NCBI RefSeq assembly: GCF_012516435.1
Contig: NZ_CP051216.1
Location: forward strand, 2,684,001-2,748,000
DNA: 64,000 nucleotides
Reading direction: 5' to 3'
From: Pseudodesulfovibrio sp. zrk46
GTDB taxonomy: Bacteria; Desulfobacterota; Desulfovibrionia; Desulfovibrionales; Desulfovibrionaceae
Shown here: piece after piece, positions 44,179 through 53,122 of the stretch
Numbering within the stretch: position 1 is the first letter of the stretch
How the letters are laid out: each line of letters starts with the position of its first letter
Made by a program: the position numbers and the translations under genes
Notes under the pieces: generated by a model
Told to the model about the DNA's origin: nothing
Seen by the model: the letters and a program-made list of their open reading frames with translations, nothing else
Database searches by the model: none

Positions 44179-46183
44179 TCGCATCGCCCAGGCCATTTTT
44201 AAAGCACTCGCCGCCAGCGGCATCAAAGATCCGCTCCTCGCCAAGCGCCTCGGCCAGAAGGTTGAGAAGAAGCTGGCTGATTTCGACATCCCTGAGCAGG
44301 AACATGTCCAGAACACCGTTGAACAGGTGCTGATGGAGTCCCGCCAGTTCGAGATCGCAAAGAAATACATCCTTTACCGGGAGCAGCGTCGTCAGCTTCG
44401 TTCTCAGAAGGAAGCCTACCTCGACATCAAGGAAGTCATCGACAATTACCTTGATCAGGCTGACTGGCGTGTAAACGAAAACGCCAACATGACCCACTCT
44501 TTCCAGGGGCTCATGCTGCACCTGTCCGGTACTGTTCAGGCTCGCTACGCCTTGGAGAAGTACCCGGAAGAAATCCGTATGGCTCATGACCACGGTTACT
44601 TCCATATTCATGACCTTTCTTTTGGTTTGGCTGGTTACTGCGCCGGTTGGTCCCTGCGTGATTTGTTGCTGGAAGGTTTCAATCTGGAAGGCCGCGCTTC
44701 TGCCGGTCCTGCCAAGCACTTTGATACCGCGCTTGGTCAGATGAACAACTTCCTCGGCACCCTTCAGAATGAGTGGGCCGGTGCACAGGCATTCAACAAC
44801 GTTGATACATACCTTGCTCCGTTCATTCGTCATGATGGTCTGAACTATGATCAGGTGCGCCAGTGCATGCAGAAGTTCGTGTTCAACCTGAACACCACTT
44901 CCCGCTGGGGTGGTCAGTCTCCGTTTACCAATCTGTCTTTCGATCTCGTTGCTCCCAAGCATATCGCTCAGGAGCCCATCATTGTCGGTGGCAAGTACGA
45001 CGACGAGTTGACCTACGGCGACTTCCAGGAAGAGATGAACATGATCAATCAGGCGTACATCGAGGTTATGCTCGAAGGCGACCACCACGATCGTATCTTC
45101 TCCTTCCCGATTCCGACTTACAATGTCACCGAAGACTTTCCTTGGGAAGAGCCCATCGGTGAAACGCTGATGCAGCTGACCGCCAAATACGGCGTTCCCT
45201 ATTTCCAGAACTTTATCAGCTCTGATCTCAATCCCGAAGATGTGCGCTCCATGTGCTGCCGTCTCCAGATGGACCTTCGTGAGCTGCGCAACAAGACTGG
45301 CGGCCTGTTCGGCGCTGGCGACCTCACCGGTTCTATCGGTGTTGTCACCCTGAACCTGCCCAAGCTTGCCTACCTTGCTCAGTCCGAGGATGACTTCCTT
45401 GAACTGATCGAAGAATATGCAGAACTGGCAAAGGATTCTCTGGAATACAAGCGCAAGGTTATCAACAACAACCTTGAAGCTGGCATGTTCCCGTGGTCCA
45501 AGCGCTACCTGAAGAATGGCTATAAGGGCCACTTCTCCACCATCGGTTTGCTCGGTGGCCATGAGGCTTGCCTGAACCTGATCGGTCGCGGCATCGAGAC
45601 CGAGGGCGGTATCCGCCTGATGCGTCGTGTGTTGAATCACCTGCGTCGCATCACCTCCCGTTTCCAGGAGGAGACCGGCAACCTTTACAACCTCGAAGCC
45701 ACGCCTGCCGAAGGTACCAGCTACCGTCTGGCCAAGATTGATAAGTCCCTTTACCCGGACATTCAGGCCCAGGGCAATGGTACTCCGTACTACACCAACT
45801 CCACGGCGCTGCCTGTCGGCATCTCCGAAGATGTGTTGTATGCTCTTGAGCATCAGAATCAACTCCAGCCGCTTTACACCGGCGGTACCGTCTTCCATAC
45901 CTTCCTGGGTGAAGCGGTCACTGATCCTGCCTCACTCAAGAACTTCATCGTCAAGGCGTTCTCCAAGACCAAGATCCCGTATATCTCGGTCACGCCGACC
46001 TTCTCCATCTGCAAGGAGCATGGTTACGTTCTCGGCGAGCACTTCGAGTGCCCCACTTGTGGACAAGAAGCAGAGGTTTATACTCGCATTGTCGGCTACT
46101 ACCGCCCAGTTTCCCGCTGGAACAAGGGTAAGCAGGCCGAATACACCGATCGTGTGGTGTTCAGCGATTGTCTCTGCAATTAG
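44126..46183 (+). CDS. nrdD: Anaerobic (class III) ribonucleoside-triphosphate reductase
   Basis: Oxygen-sensitive enzyme of 685 aa that makes deoxynucleotides under anaerobic conditions. An N-terminal ATP-cone (MPSQIMKRDGRLETWS, about residues 1-90) gives allosteric control. The C-terminus has a zinc site (CKEHGY...CPTCG) and the glycyl radical loop RIVGYYRPVSRW, with Gly about residue 660. The start is the ATG at 44126, which has AAGGAGG upstream inside nrdG. This is the only ribonucleotide reductase in the window. Confidence 0.95.
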   Translation: MPSQIMKRDGRLETWSTDRIAQAIFKALAASGIKDPLLAKRLGQKVEKKLADFDIPEQEHVQNTVEQVLMESRQFEIAKKYILYREQRRQLRSQKEAYLDIKEVIDNYLDQADWRVNENANMTHSFQGLMLHLSGTVQARYALEKYPEEIRMAHDHGYFHIHDLSFGLAGYCAGWSLRDLLLEGFNLEGRASAGPAKHFDTALGQMNNFLGTLQNEWAGAQAFNNVDTYLAPFIRHDGLNYDQVRQCMQKFVFNLNTTSRWGGQSPFTNLSFDLVAPKHIAQEPIIVGGKYDDELTYGDFQEEMNMINQAYIEVMLEGDHHDRIFSFPIPTYNVTEDFPWEEPIGETLMQLTAKYGVPYFQNFISSDLNPEDVRSMCCRLQMDLRELRNKTGGLFGAGDLTGSIGVVTLNLPKLAYLAQSEDDFLELIEEYAELAKDSLEYKRKVINNNLEAGMFPWSKRYLKNGYKGHFSTIGLLGGHEACLNLIGRGIETEGGIRLMRRVLNHLRRITSRFQEETGNLYNLEATPAEGTSYRLAKIDKSLYPDIQAQGNGTPYYTNSTALPVGISEDVLYALEHQNQLQPLYTGGTVFHTFLGEAVTDPASLKNFIVKAFSKTKIPYISVTPTFSICKEHGYVLGEHFECPTCGQEAEVYTRIVGYYRPVSRWNKGKQAEYTDRVVFSDCLCN

Positions 46184-46235
46184 ATAGTTTCTCCAATCCT
46201 GTTTGAGGAAGCAGGATTTGAGGATAATGGGAATG

Positions 46236-46270
46236 TGAGGCCCTCGGCGCGATGCGTCGAGGGCCTCACG
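46236..46270 (+). terminator. Hairpin after nrdD
   Basis: GTGAGGCCCTCG pairs perfectly with CGAGGGCCTCAC around an 11-base loop. No T-run follows, so it may protect the 3' end or terminate inefficiently. Confidence 0.5.
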
Positions 46271-46289
46271 CATTGTGCTTCGTGTGGCG

Positions 46290-46409
46290 GCTTTGGATAG
46301 CTGCGCATCCGCGTCGTTGCCGAGCGCAATTGAATGCTCAACGCAGCGTTGCTACGCCTCTGCTTCAATTGTGCTCGTCGCCTAGCGGCTGCACCACTCT
46401 TCAAAGCCG
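46290..46409. repeat. Long imperfect hairpin element of about 120 bases
   Basis: The outer arms GGCTTTG (46290-46296) and CAAAGCC (46403-46409) and the inner arms CGAGCGCAATTGAA (46322-46335) and TTCAATTGTGCTCG (46365-46378, one wobble) pair, with partial pairing between. It looks like a mobile palindromic intergenic unit or a folded RNA. It lies in the 474-base gap after nrdD, which holds no gene. Confidence 0.55.
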
Positions 46410-46424
46410 GATGTGGTGGGTAAG

Positions 46425-46464
46425 AAAAAAAGAAATCCCGTTTTCTATTTGTAGAAAACCGGGA
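46425..46464 (-). terminator. Terminator for the minus-strand hypothetical gene
   Basis: On the minus strand CCCGGTTTTCTA pairs with TAGAAAACGGG (one bulge) around a 4-base loop and is followed by a T-rich run. It lies beyond repeat copy C, so the 46658-46981 transcript would run through that repeat. Confidence 0.55.
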
Positions 46465-46539
46465 AGTTCTTTAGTTGATGCATCTTTTTAATAAAGAAGT
46501 ATGGTCGTTGATATTAAGAGACCTCGAGCGAAACGAGCT

Positions 46540-46652
46540 ATGGGATTCCAAAGGCCCTCGGCCTTTGGCAGGTGCAGGACAGCGTCCTGCCCGTCGGAGA
46601 CGCCTCACCGGCGAGGTGGCCCCCGGCAGGGCCGCCAGAGGTTTCAAACCTT
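46540..46652. repeat. Palindromic intergenic repeat cluster, copy C
   Basis: Modules CCAAAGGCC/GGCCTTTGG (46548-46568), GCAGGAC/GTCCTGC (46574-46590) and AGGTTT/AAACCT near 46640-46652. The first module and its flank (TGGGATYCC before, GGTGCAGG after) also occur in copy B at 23315-23355. Confidence 0.6.
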
Positions 46653-46657
46653 TGGGC

Positions 46658-46981
46658 TTATAAACCGTGGTCGCGCATGTGTGCGTCGAGTACGTTGTCG
46701 ACCTTAACGGTCTTTTCTTCGATCTTGCCGGGCGTGATGGTGTATCGGGTCACTTCCCAATCGAGGTTGTCGATGAACTCGACATGGCCGTATCCGTTCT
46801 CGGGCAATACTTTGCTGACCAGTTCGATGAAATCATCCATGTAGATGTACTTGCCTTCGTGATCGATGCGAAGCACATCCTTGCCGTCATAGTCTATCTG
46901 CTCAAGGGGAATGGAATCCTTGAGCTGCTCGTAAATTTCCGGGGTAATGCGGTGAAAATCGCCGTATATTCTAACGTCCAT
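46658..46981 (-). CDS. Hypothetical protein, 107 aa
   Basis: Not recognised. A small acidic, probably cytoplasmic protein with no signal or membrane segment, and with many beta-prone stretches and aromatic residues (KYIYMDDFIELVSKVLPENG). GAGGGATTCA directly precedes the ATG and gives a good ribosome site. It lies 41 bases downstream of a glycosyltransferase gene on the same strand and may be its operon partner. The reading frame has codon use like its neighbours. Confidence 0.65.
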   Translation of the reverse strand: MDVRIYGDFHRITPEIYEQLKDSIPLEQIDYDGKDVLRIDHEGKYIYMDDFIELVSKVLPENGYGHVEFIDNLDWEVTRYTITPGKIEEKTVKVDNVLDAHMRDHGL

Positions 46982-47022
46982 TGAATCCCTCTCGAATTCG
47001 TATTGATTTGGTCAGAAAAGAA

Positions 47023-48717
47023 TTAAGCACGGTGACCGAGGTGGTCAACAAGGAAATCGTGCTTCATCTGAAAATCGGCCCAAAGTCGTACAATTGTCGA
47101 GCTGGCGAGGGTGGCGAGTTCGTCGTCCGTGTACTTAGTGTCGAGCTTGAATTTGTTGCCCATGACATGGCCGATCTGCTTGGATGTCTGGGACTTGGCA
47201 AGACTGGAGTGCTGCACATGCCGAATGGCGAGGGAGCCTGTGTATAGAGCGGGCATCCCGGCAAGGGCGCTGCGCAAATCACGGTCCAGATCATCAAATT
47301 GAGAAGGCGTGTAGCGCAGATCGAAGACGCCAGCCTTTTCCACGGCCTGCATGTTGATCATGTGGCAACAACCGGAAACCGACAGACATGGGCGGGTGTA
47401 GGTAAACAGTCCGGTGTCAGTAGAGCCCGCACAGTTGTCGAACACGAGAACCCTGTTGGGCAGCTTGCCCGGCTCTGGCTGCGCAGGCGGGGCAGGGAAA
47501 AGATTATAGTCGGCAGATTGAAGGCCGAAAGGCGACGTGGCAGCAGTTATGCGGCATCCCACCACACCAAGATTCTCTTGGCCCTTGGCTGCTCCCAAAA
47601 GATGCTTGAGCCAGTGCGGCGGAAGCACAATGTCGTCATCCAGAAATGCGGCCCAACGCGAGGCCCGTACCTCTGGTAATGCGAGAAGCCAGTTGCGCGC
47701 AGCGGGTGCACCCACGTTGATGGGCAATGTCTCGATGTGGAATCGATCTGCACCAAAACGGTCTTGTGCCGCGCGAAGAACATCAGCGGTGTGATCCGTG
47801 GACCCATTATTCAGAGTAAAAACCTTGGCGTTGCCAATGTCGCTGTCCGCCAGACTGGCGAGGGTGTCAGCAAGCAGGTCAGCCTTGTTCCATGAGTAGG
47901 CAAGGATCGCTACGCCTTGTGTGTCCGTGTCATCAGCCAGTTGAACAGGGTGGAACAGATCGTAGAGCTTGAGCGTGAGATTGATATGCCACGGAATCGC
48001 TTTCCAAAGAGTGGCAAGCACGCCCTTGGCTGCACCTTTCTTGCCCATTCGTTGCAGGAGTTCTGCCCCGGCGTAGGCACGCCATAGCCCCCAGCATTCC
48101 TCGTTGAGGGATTGAACAACGGGTAAAGCCTCTTCCGCAGGCAGACAATGAAAGGCCCATTCCGCGTGCATCCGTTCCTTGATTTCGAGCGTTGTTTCAT
48201 CCCATGAGACCATGTCCAAAGCGGCCTTGGGAATCTCTGGTTTGCCCAGATGGATTAGATCCTGCCAGCAGTGAGCGAGCCAAGCGATGCCATTTGTCGG
48301 CTGGCTAAGCATGACAGTAAGAAACCGCAGAATGAGAGAACGATCATCCTGGCGGGCTAGTGCGTACCATGTGTCCATATGCTCTGGATCAAGCTCAACA
48401 GTTGCCAGTGCGGCTGTCAGGCGTAATATGAGCGCCTTCAGCTTTGGCGATGTGGTGAGACCATTACCATATGAATTGGCCGCCCAGTGAGGCATGTTTG
48501 GGTTCAATGGATGCGACTGAAATCCCCAAAGTGACATTCCTACTGCCGCAGCGCGACAACCGGGATGTTCTTTTCCGAGCAGGTTGAGTCCCTTGAGCAT
48601 GGCGGCGAGATTGTCGGGTTGCCCCATACCCAGCGGCCAGCCGGAAAAACGGTTCTTGAATTCGGGCTGAATGCCAGCACAGGCAGGAAGGACTTGGGTG
48701 AAGTTCAGTTCATTCAT
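47023..48717 (-). CDS. Glycosyltransferase family 2 protein with helical N-terminal domain (paralog 1)
   Basis: Protein of 564 aa. Residues 1 to about 265 are helical and TPR-like; about 270-520 form a GT-A domain with AYSWNKADLLADTLASL, NNGSTDHT, the NVGAPAARNWLLALPEVRA helix and the metal/sugar site LDDDIVLP. A SVSGCCHM segment and FDLRYTPSQFDDLDRDLR follow and are shared with the two paralogs at 48801 and 53123. It probably transfers a sugar to protein or surface glycan; flagellin is one possible acceptor. It is divergent from paralog 2. The ribosome site is weak. Confidence 0.85.
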   Translation of the reverse strand: MNELNFTQVLPACAGIQPEFKNRFSGWPLGMGQPDNLAAMLKGLNLLGKEHPGCRAAAVGMSLWGFQSHPLNPNMPHWAANSYGNGLTTSPKLKALILRLTAALATVELDPEHMDTWYALARQDDRSLILRFLTVMLSQPTNGIAWLAHCWQDLIHLGKPEIPKAALDMVSWDETTLEIKERMHAEWAFHCLPAEEALPVVQSLNEECWGLWRAYAGAELLQRMGKKGAAKGVLATLWKAIPWHINLTLKLYDLFHPVQLADDTDTQGVAILAYSWNKADLLADTLASLADSDIGNAKVFTLNNGSTDHTADVLRAAQDRFGADRFHIETLPINVGAPAARNWLLALPEVRASRWAAFLDDDIVLPPHWLKHLLGAAKGQENLGVVGCRITAATSPFGLQSADYNLFPAPPAQPEPGKLPNRVLVFDNCAGSTDTGLFTYTRPCLSVSGCCHMINMQAVEKAGVFDLRYTPSQFDDLDRDLRSALAGMPALYTGSLAIRHVQHSSLAKSQTSKQIGHVMGNKFKLDTKYTDDELATLASSTIVRLWADFQMKHDFLVDHLGHRA

Positions 48718-48800
48718 GATGGCTGAAAGCTAGCAGAAAAACCGACCCCGTGAAAGTGGCCTTTATTGACTTTCCTTCAGTTGCCGCATAGTTGGATATC

Positions 48801-50405
48801 ATGAACCCTTCCTTTGATCTCGTTACGTTGCCCGAAGACCTCCAACGCAGGTTGCTGCTTGGCTTTTCCGGTAGACCGCATCTGCATGCCTCTGCCGCGT
48901 TGGCCCTTACATATAGTAGTAGCCCGGGCGATGTCTTCTCGCACATCGCGCAGGATGCACTCCTGACCGCATGGGGTGAAAACCCATTGGACGGCAATTG
49001 CGCCGCAGCTCTGGCTGGAAGCATGGAAAAACTGCCTCCTGTCTCGCCGGAACTCTTACCCATCATCAAATCTCTACTCATGCATTGGCGACCGGAAGTG
49101 ACGCCCGAGGCGCAGGCTGCCATGGAGCAGGGGCCCAAAGAGCAATTGGCGTATCTCATGGAGCGGATGCGAGGCGAGCAGGGGAATGCTTTCTGGCTTC
49201 ACCAAATCTATGAGCATTGTCGTATCAACGGCAGCTGGCGTCCCTTGATGCGAGTGGTGGAAGGCATGCCATCGAGCGAGCAGGAAGCTCCGCTTTATCG
49301 TTATGTTATTGCCAATTGCCTGTTTGGTCAGGGCGAATTTGAAAGGGCGGCCGATCTATACGCTTCTTGTTCGTTGGCTTTACCAACGGTTCTCATGCGC
49401 GAAGCCGCTGGCCGGGCAAGAATCCATGACAGTGAAAGTGCCGCGAAGTTGTTGCGTAGTTGCGCTGAGGCTCGTCCGTGGAATGTGAATCTCTGGCTTC
49501 GACTGTTCGATCTCGTCAACGAGCGCGATATCAGGCTTGAACAGCCGCAAGGCCGAACCATGGTGCTTGGGTATAGTTGGAACAAGGCGGACGACCTGGC
49601 CGAGACGTTGGATTCCTTGGTACGTTCTGATCTTGGCGATGTCCATGTCCGCATTCTGGACAACGGCAGTCAGGACCGGACGCCTGAGGTCATTAGGCAG
49701 TTCATTGACAAGTTCGGCTCCGACAGGGCAGCGGCCGTGACCATGCCGGTCAATGTCGGTGCTCCTGCTGCACGCAATTGGCTCAAGGCTTTGCCGGAAA
49801 CGCAGGCTGCCGATTACGTGGCATACATTGATGACGATATTTCCCTGCCTGAGGATTGGTTGTCCCGGCTTGGCGCGGCAACCGAGTTTTATCCCGATGC
49901 CGGGGTGTGGGGTTGCAAGGTCGTGAACTACGATGGTCCAGCACGGATGCAATGTGGCGAACACAACATGACGCCTGATGGCGAGGAGCGGCAGCAGGTG
50001 CTCATGTCTACCATCATGCTGCAAGATGGCGATTTTGGGCAGTCAGATTACATCCGCCCCTGTACTTCGGTGACAGGGTGTGTTCATCTGTTCCGAACTG
50101 ACCGCCTTATGGAAAATGGCGATTTTGATTTACGCTTTTCGCCCACACAGTATGACGATCTGGAGCGTGATCTTCGGATGGTGCTTGGTGGGGGACATGC
50201 CGTCTACACCGGCCACCTTGCCATTCGGCACAAGCGCAAGTCTGGCGCGGCAAGTGATGCCGGAAAGCCGGAATCCGTCGGGGCAGCAGCTAATATGCAC
50301 AAGCTCATGACCAAGTACACGGCACAGGAATTCGAGGCCATGGCCTCAGTTATGGATAAGGTGTTGTTGGCCGATTATTTGAGCAAGCGTGATGCGCTCA
50401 AATAG
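48801..50405 (+). CDS. Glycosyltransferase family 2 protein with helical N-terminal domain (paralog 2)
   Basis: Protein of 534 aa with the same layout as its divergent neighbour: a helical N-terminal half, then GYSWNKADDLAETLDSL, DNGSQDRTPEV, NVGAPAARNWLKALPE and DDDISLPEDW. Its SVTGCVHLFRTDRLMENG has one Cys fewer than the SGCCHM or MGCCHL of the paralogs. FDLRFSPTQYDDLERDLR is conserved. The ATG at 48801 is chosen over a TTG three codons earlier; a GGA lies 7 bases before it. Acceptor unknown. Confidence 0.85.
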   Translation: MNPSFDLVTLPEDLQRRLLLGFSGRPHLHASAALALTYSSSPGDVFSHIAQDALLTAWGENPLDGNCAAALAGSMEKLPPVSPELLPIIKSLLMHWRPEVTPEAQAAMEQGPKEQLAYLMERMRGEQGNAFWLHQIYEHCRINGSWRPLMRVVEGMPSSEQEAPLYRYVIANCLFGQGEFERAADLYASCSLALPTVLMREAAGRARIHDSESAAKLLRSCAEARPWNVNLWLRLFDLVNERDIRLEQPQGRTMVLGYSWNKADDLAETLDSLVRSDLGDVHVRILDNGSQDRTPEVIRQFIDKFGSDRAAAVTMPVNVGAPAARNWLKALPETQAADYVAYIDDDISLPEDWLSRLGAATEFYPDAGVWGCKVVNYDGPARMQCGEHNMTPDGEERQQVLMSTIMLQDGDFGQSDYIRPCTSVTGCVHLFRTDRLMENGDFDLRFSPTQYDDLERDLRMVLGGGHAVYTGHLAIRHKRKSGAASDAGKPESVGAAANMHKLMTKYTAQEFEAMASVMDKVLLADYLSKRDALK

Positions 50406-50553
50406 CGGATATTTGCAAATTTATAACGACTAAGGGCTGGCTTTTTGGGAAAAAATAATGCAGATGCCATTGCTCGGTTCGCGTGAGTAGTGCAGTATGA
50501 GTCCCACTTAGGCCGCGAATCACATTTCGAGACCACATTTTAAGGAGAGATAA

Positions 50554-51102
50554 ATGCCCAATTCTATGTTCACTCTGTTCAGCGGCGGCGCTCAGGGCGC
50601 CGAGAGCCAATTCGGCAAACTCGCCGAGTACCACGGTCTGTCCGAAGTTAACTACACCTTTGAAGGTCACCGCATCGAGCGCACTCGCGGCGTTCGTGTC
50701 CTTACCGATGAAGAATTGACCCGCAAGGATGTCAGCCTGACCTACGTGGCCAAACTCCTGAACCGTAAGTTCACCAACGCCGAAAAAATGCGCAAGGTCC
50801 TGCAGACCATTATGCATCAGATTGAATCCGGCGATCAGATCTTTGTTGTTGGTACTATTCTCGAAGACGGTACCGTCAAGGGCGGCACCGGTTGGGGTGC
50901 TGAATTTGCCAAGATTTGCAACAAGGAGCTTTACGTCTTCGGCCAAGTCAAAGACGGTTGGTTTAAGTGGGAACACGGCAAGTGGATTGATGTTGAAGCT
51001 CCGGTCATCACTAGCCAGCACTTCACTGGCACCGGTACCCGTTTCCTCGAAGCCAACGGCAAAAAGGCTCTTGAAGAGCTTTTCGCTCGTTCCTTCAAGT
51101 AA
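50554..51102 (+). CDS. SLOG/Rossmann-like protein of unknown function
   Basis: Cytoplasmic protein of 182 aa. The N-terminal MFTLFSGGAQGAESQFGKLAE resembles the GGA-G-(D/E) nucleotide-binding loop of SLOG (YpsA/DprA-like) proteins, and GTILEDGTVKGGTGWGAEFA and KELYVFGQVKDGWFKWE fit the later strands. A strong AAGGAGAG precedes the ATG, suggesting high expression. It is transcribed alone between glycosyltransferase and chemoreceptor genes. No partner or substrate is clear; nucleotide or nucleotide-derivative binding is inferred. Confidence 0.65.
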   Translation: MPNSMFTLFSGGAQGAESQFGKLAEYHGLSEVNYTFEGHRIERTRGVRVLTDEELTRKDVSLTYVAKLLNRKFTNAEKMRKVLQTIMHQIESGDQIFVVGTILEDGTVKGGTGWGAEFAKICNKELYVFGQVKDGWFKWEHGKWIDVEAPVITSQHFTGTGTRFLEANGKKALEELFARSFK

Positions 51103-51121
51103 GCTTACAGCTATACGAAAT

Positions 51122-51158
51122 AAAAAGGCGACCAGATTCCTCTGGCCGCCTTTTTTAT
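51122..51158. terminator. Bidirectional intrinsic terminator
   Basis: AAAAAGGCG-ACCAGA pairs with TCTGG-CCGCCTTTTT around a short loop, with T-runs on both strands. It lies between the convergent SLOG-like and chemoreceptor genes. Confidence 0.82.
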
Positions 51159-51175
51159 TGTTTAATCGCTGGGCG

Positions 51176-52990
51176 TTATTGCGCGTCCCGGATCAGGTTG
51201 TCGATGACAGCCTGGAGTTCTTCTGTTTGTGAAGCCAATTCTCGGAGGGCGTTTACAGCTTCGGTTACTCCCTGGGACGTTTCTGCTGAGATGGAGTTGA
51301 TCTCATCAATCGCCATATTGATTTCTTCGGAAGCAGCAGACTGCTCTTCGGCAGCCGTGGCAATGCTATGAATCTGGATAGCTGATTCTTCGACTCCCTG
51401 AACAATTTCCTTCAAGACTTCTCCGGATTGATTGGAGAGGTCTGCGGCAGAGGTCAAGTCGGACAACGCTTTCCCCATGCCGGTGATGTTCTGATGAGCT
51501 ACTTGCTGTACCGCAGCGATGGAATCACCAACTTCCTTGGTGGCTTGCATGGTCTTTTCCGCCAGTTTGCGGACTTCGTCGGCGACCACTGCAAAGCCTC
51601 GACCAGCCTCGCCGGCACGAGCGGCTTCGATGGCAGCGTTCAAGGCGAGGAGGTTGGTTTGGTCTGCGATATCCGTGATCACATTCATGACCTTGCCGAT
51701 GGCTTCTGTCTGTTCGCCAAGACGGTTCATGCCATCTTGAAGACCTTCTGCAGCCTTGTATGTGGTATTCATGGCTCCAACGGAACGGCTGACAATCTCA
51801 GCACCTGCGATTGCCTTGTCTTTTGCCTCATTTCCCATGGCTGAAGCCTCGGAGGCATTGCGTGCGACCTCCAGAACCGTGGCGTTCATTTCTTCCATTG
51901 CCGTGGCGGTACCCTGAACGCGGTCGCGCTGGATAGTCGTGCCTTCGTCGATGATTCGAGCCTGACTGGATATCATCTCTGACGCGGACTGAACTTTGTC
52001 TACAACGGTTTGGATCCGTTCTGCAGCCTGTCGAGTTCCTGTCTTGCGAGCCTGATCTGCTTCGGCTCTGGCTTCATCTGCCTCTGCCATGGCTTTTTCT
52101 GCGGCCTGCGCCTTCTCTTCCGCTTCCTTGGTTTTGGCGGAGATCTCTTTGATATTGTCGCGGAGGGTGGTGGCCATGGTGTTGAGTGCTTTTTCGAGCA
52201 TTGCAGCTTCGTCTTTGCCGCGGGCGTCCAGTTCAACGTCATAATTGCCGTCCGCGATTTCTTTCGCAGCGTTGGTTGCTTCGGAGATGGGGCGCGTAAT
52301 GCTGCGAACGATGTAGAGGCTTAACGGCAGGATAAGTCCTAACAGTGCGGCTGTGAGCCCTCCAAGGATAACAAGGGTGTTGTGTCGAACGGTGGCGTCA
52401 ATTGCTGTGGATATAAGCGCTTCTTCGTGCGCGATGTTGTCGATGTATACGCCTGTGCCCAGAGTGTAATTGGTCCCGGGGATGAGAGTTGCATAGCTGA
52501 GCTTCGGCTGGTCGCCTGCTTCAGGCTTGGCCCAAATGTATTGGACGAATCCGCCGCCTTTGTGGGCAATATCCGAGAGCTCTCGAATCATGAAGACACC
52601 GTTTTTGTCTTTGAGGCTGCCGAGATCCTTGCCGTGTAGTGAGGGTTTTGCTGCGTGGGCAATGGTTTTCGTCCCTTCAAAGACGAAATAGTAGCCGGAA
52701 TCGTCTTCCTCGAAACGAATGTCGTTCAGCGCCTTACGGATGATTTCAATACGTTCTGTTTCAGTCTGTGCGTCGGCGATGATTTTTGACAGAGAAGTGG
52801 CAATGCTGTCGGACGCCACTTTGAGCTTGGCTTTCTGACCTTCCAACATCAGCTCATTGACCTTTTGGATACCGATGTCCTTGACGGTCAATGTGTTCCA
52901 GAGAAGAGCGGCTCCGGTAATAAGTGTAAAAATGACAATAGATGTGATGAGAAAAATGATCCGGTTGCCTATTGAAACATTTCGCAACAT
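51176..52990 (-). CDS. Methyl-accepting chemotaxis protein with single Cache sensor
   Basis: Transmembrane receptor of 604 aa. TM1 is at about residues 10-32 and the periplasmic sCache-type domain at about 40-195 ([15 protein letters not shown] and [13 protein letters not shown] motifs). TM2 is at about 205-230, HAMP at about 230-285, and a long Ala/Glu-rich coiled coil at about 280-325 precedes the signalling hairpin with [18 protein letters not shown]. No CheR-binding pentapeptide is seen at the C-terminus. GAGGTAC precedes the start. It is transcribed alone or after paralog 3. The ligand is probably a small organic acid or similar, as for other sCache receptors, but is unproven. Confidence 0.93.
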   Translation of the reverse strand: MLRNVSIGNRIIFLITSIVIFTLITGAALLWNTLTVKDIGIQKVNELMLEGQKAKLKVASDSIATSLSKIIADAQTETERIEIIRKALNDIRFEEDDSGYYFVFEGTKTIAHAAKPSLHGKDLGSLKDKNGVFMIRELSDIAHKGGGFVQYIWAKPEAGDQPKLSYATLIPGTNYTLGTGVYIDNIAHEEALISTAIDATVRHNTLVILGGLTAALLGLILPLSLYIVRSITRPISEATNAAKEIADGNYDVELDARGKDEAAMLEKALNTMATTLRDNIKEISAKTKEAEEKAQAAEKAMAEADEARAEADQARKTGTRQAAERIQTVVDKVQSASEMISSQARIIDEGTTIQRDRVQGTATAMEEMNATVLEVARNASEASAMGNEAKDKAIAGAEIVSRSVGAMNTTYKAAEGLQDGMNRLGEQTEAIGKVMNVITDIADQTNLLALNAAIEAARAGEAGRGFAVVADEVRKLAEKTMQATKEVGDSIAAVQQVAHQNITGMGKALSDLTSAADLSNQSGEVLKEIVQGVEESAIQIHSIATAAEEQSAASEEINMAIDEINSISAETSQGVTEAVNALRELASQTEELQAVIDNLIRDAQ

Positions 52991-53122
52991 GAAATGTACC
53001 TCGCGGAAAAACGTTTGAAGTCATAACCCAATTTCGTAAAATATATCACTATCTGATAATTTTTACCATATTCAATGGCAGGTTTGTCGGCAAGAAAAAA
53101 TGATTGCAGATGTCAACTTCTT

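Noticed and set aside
46184-46657. tRNA or CRISPR in the repeat-rich gap after nrdD
   Set aside because: The palindromes differ from each other and are not regularly spaced; no tRNA acceptor/TψC arms or CCA-type ends can be folded.
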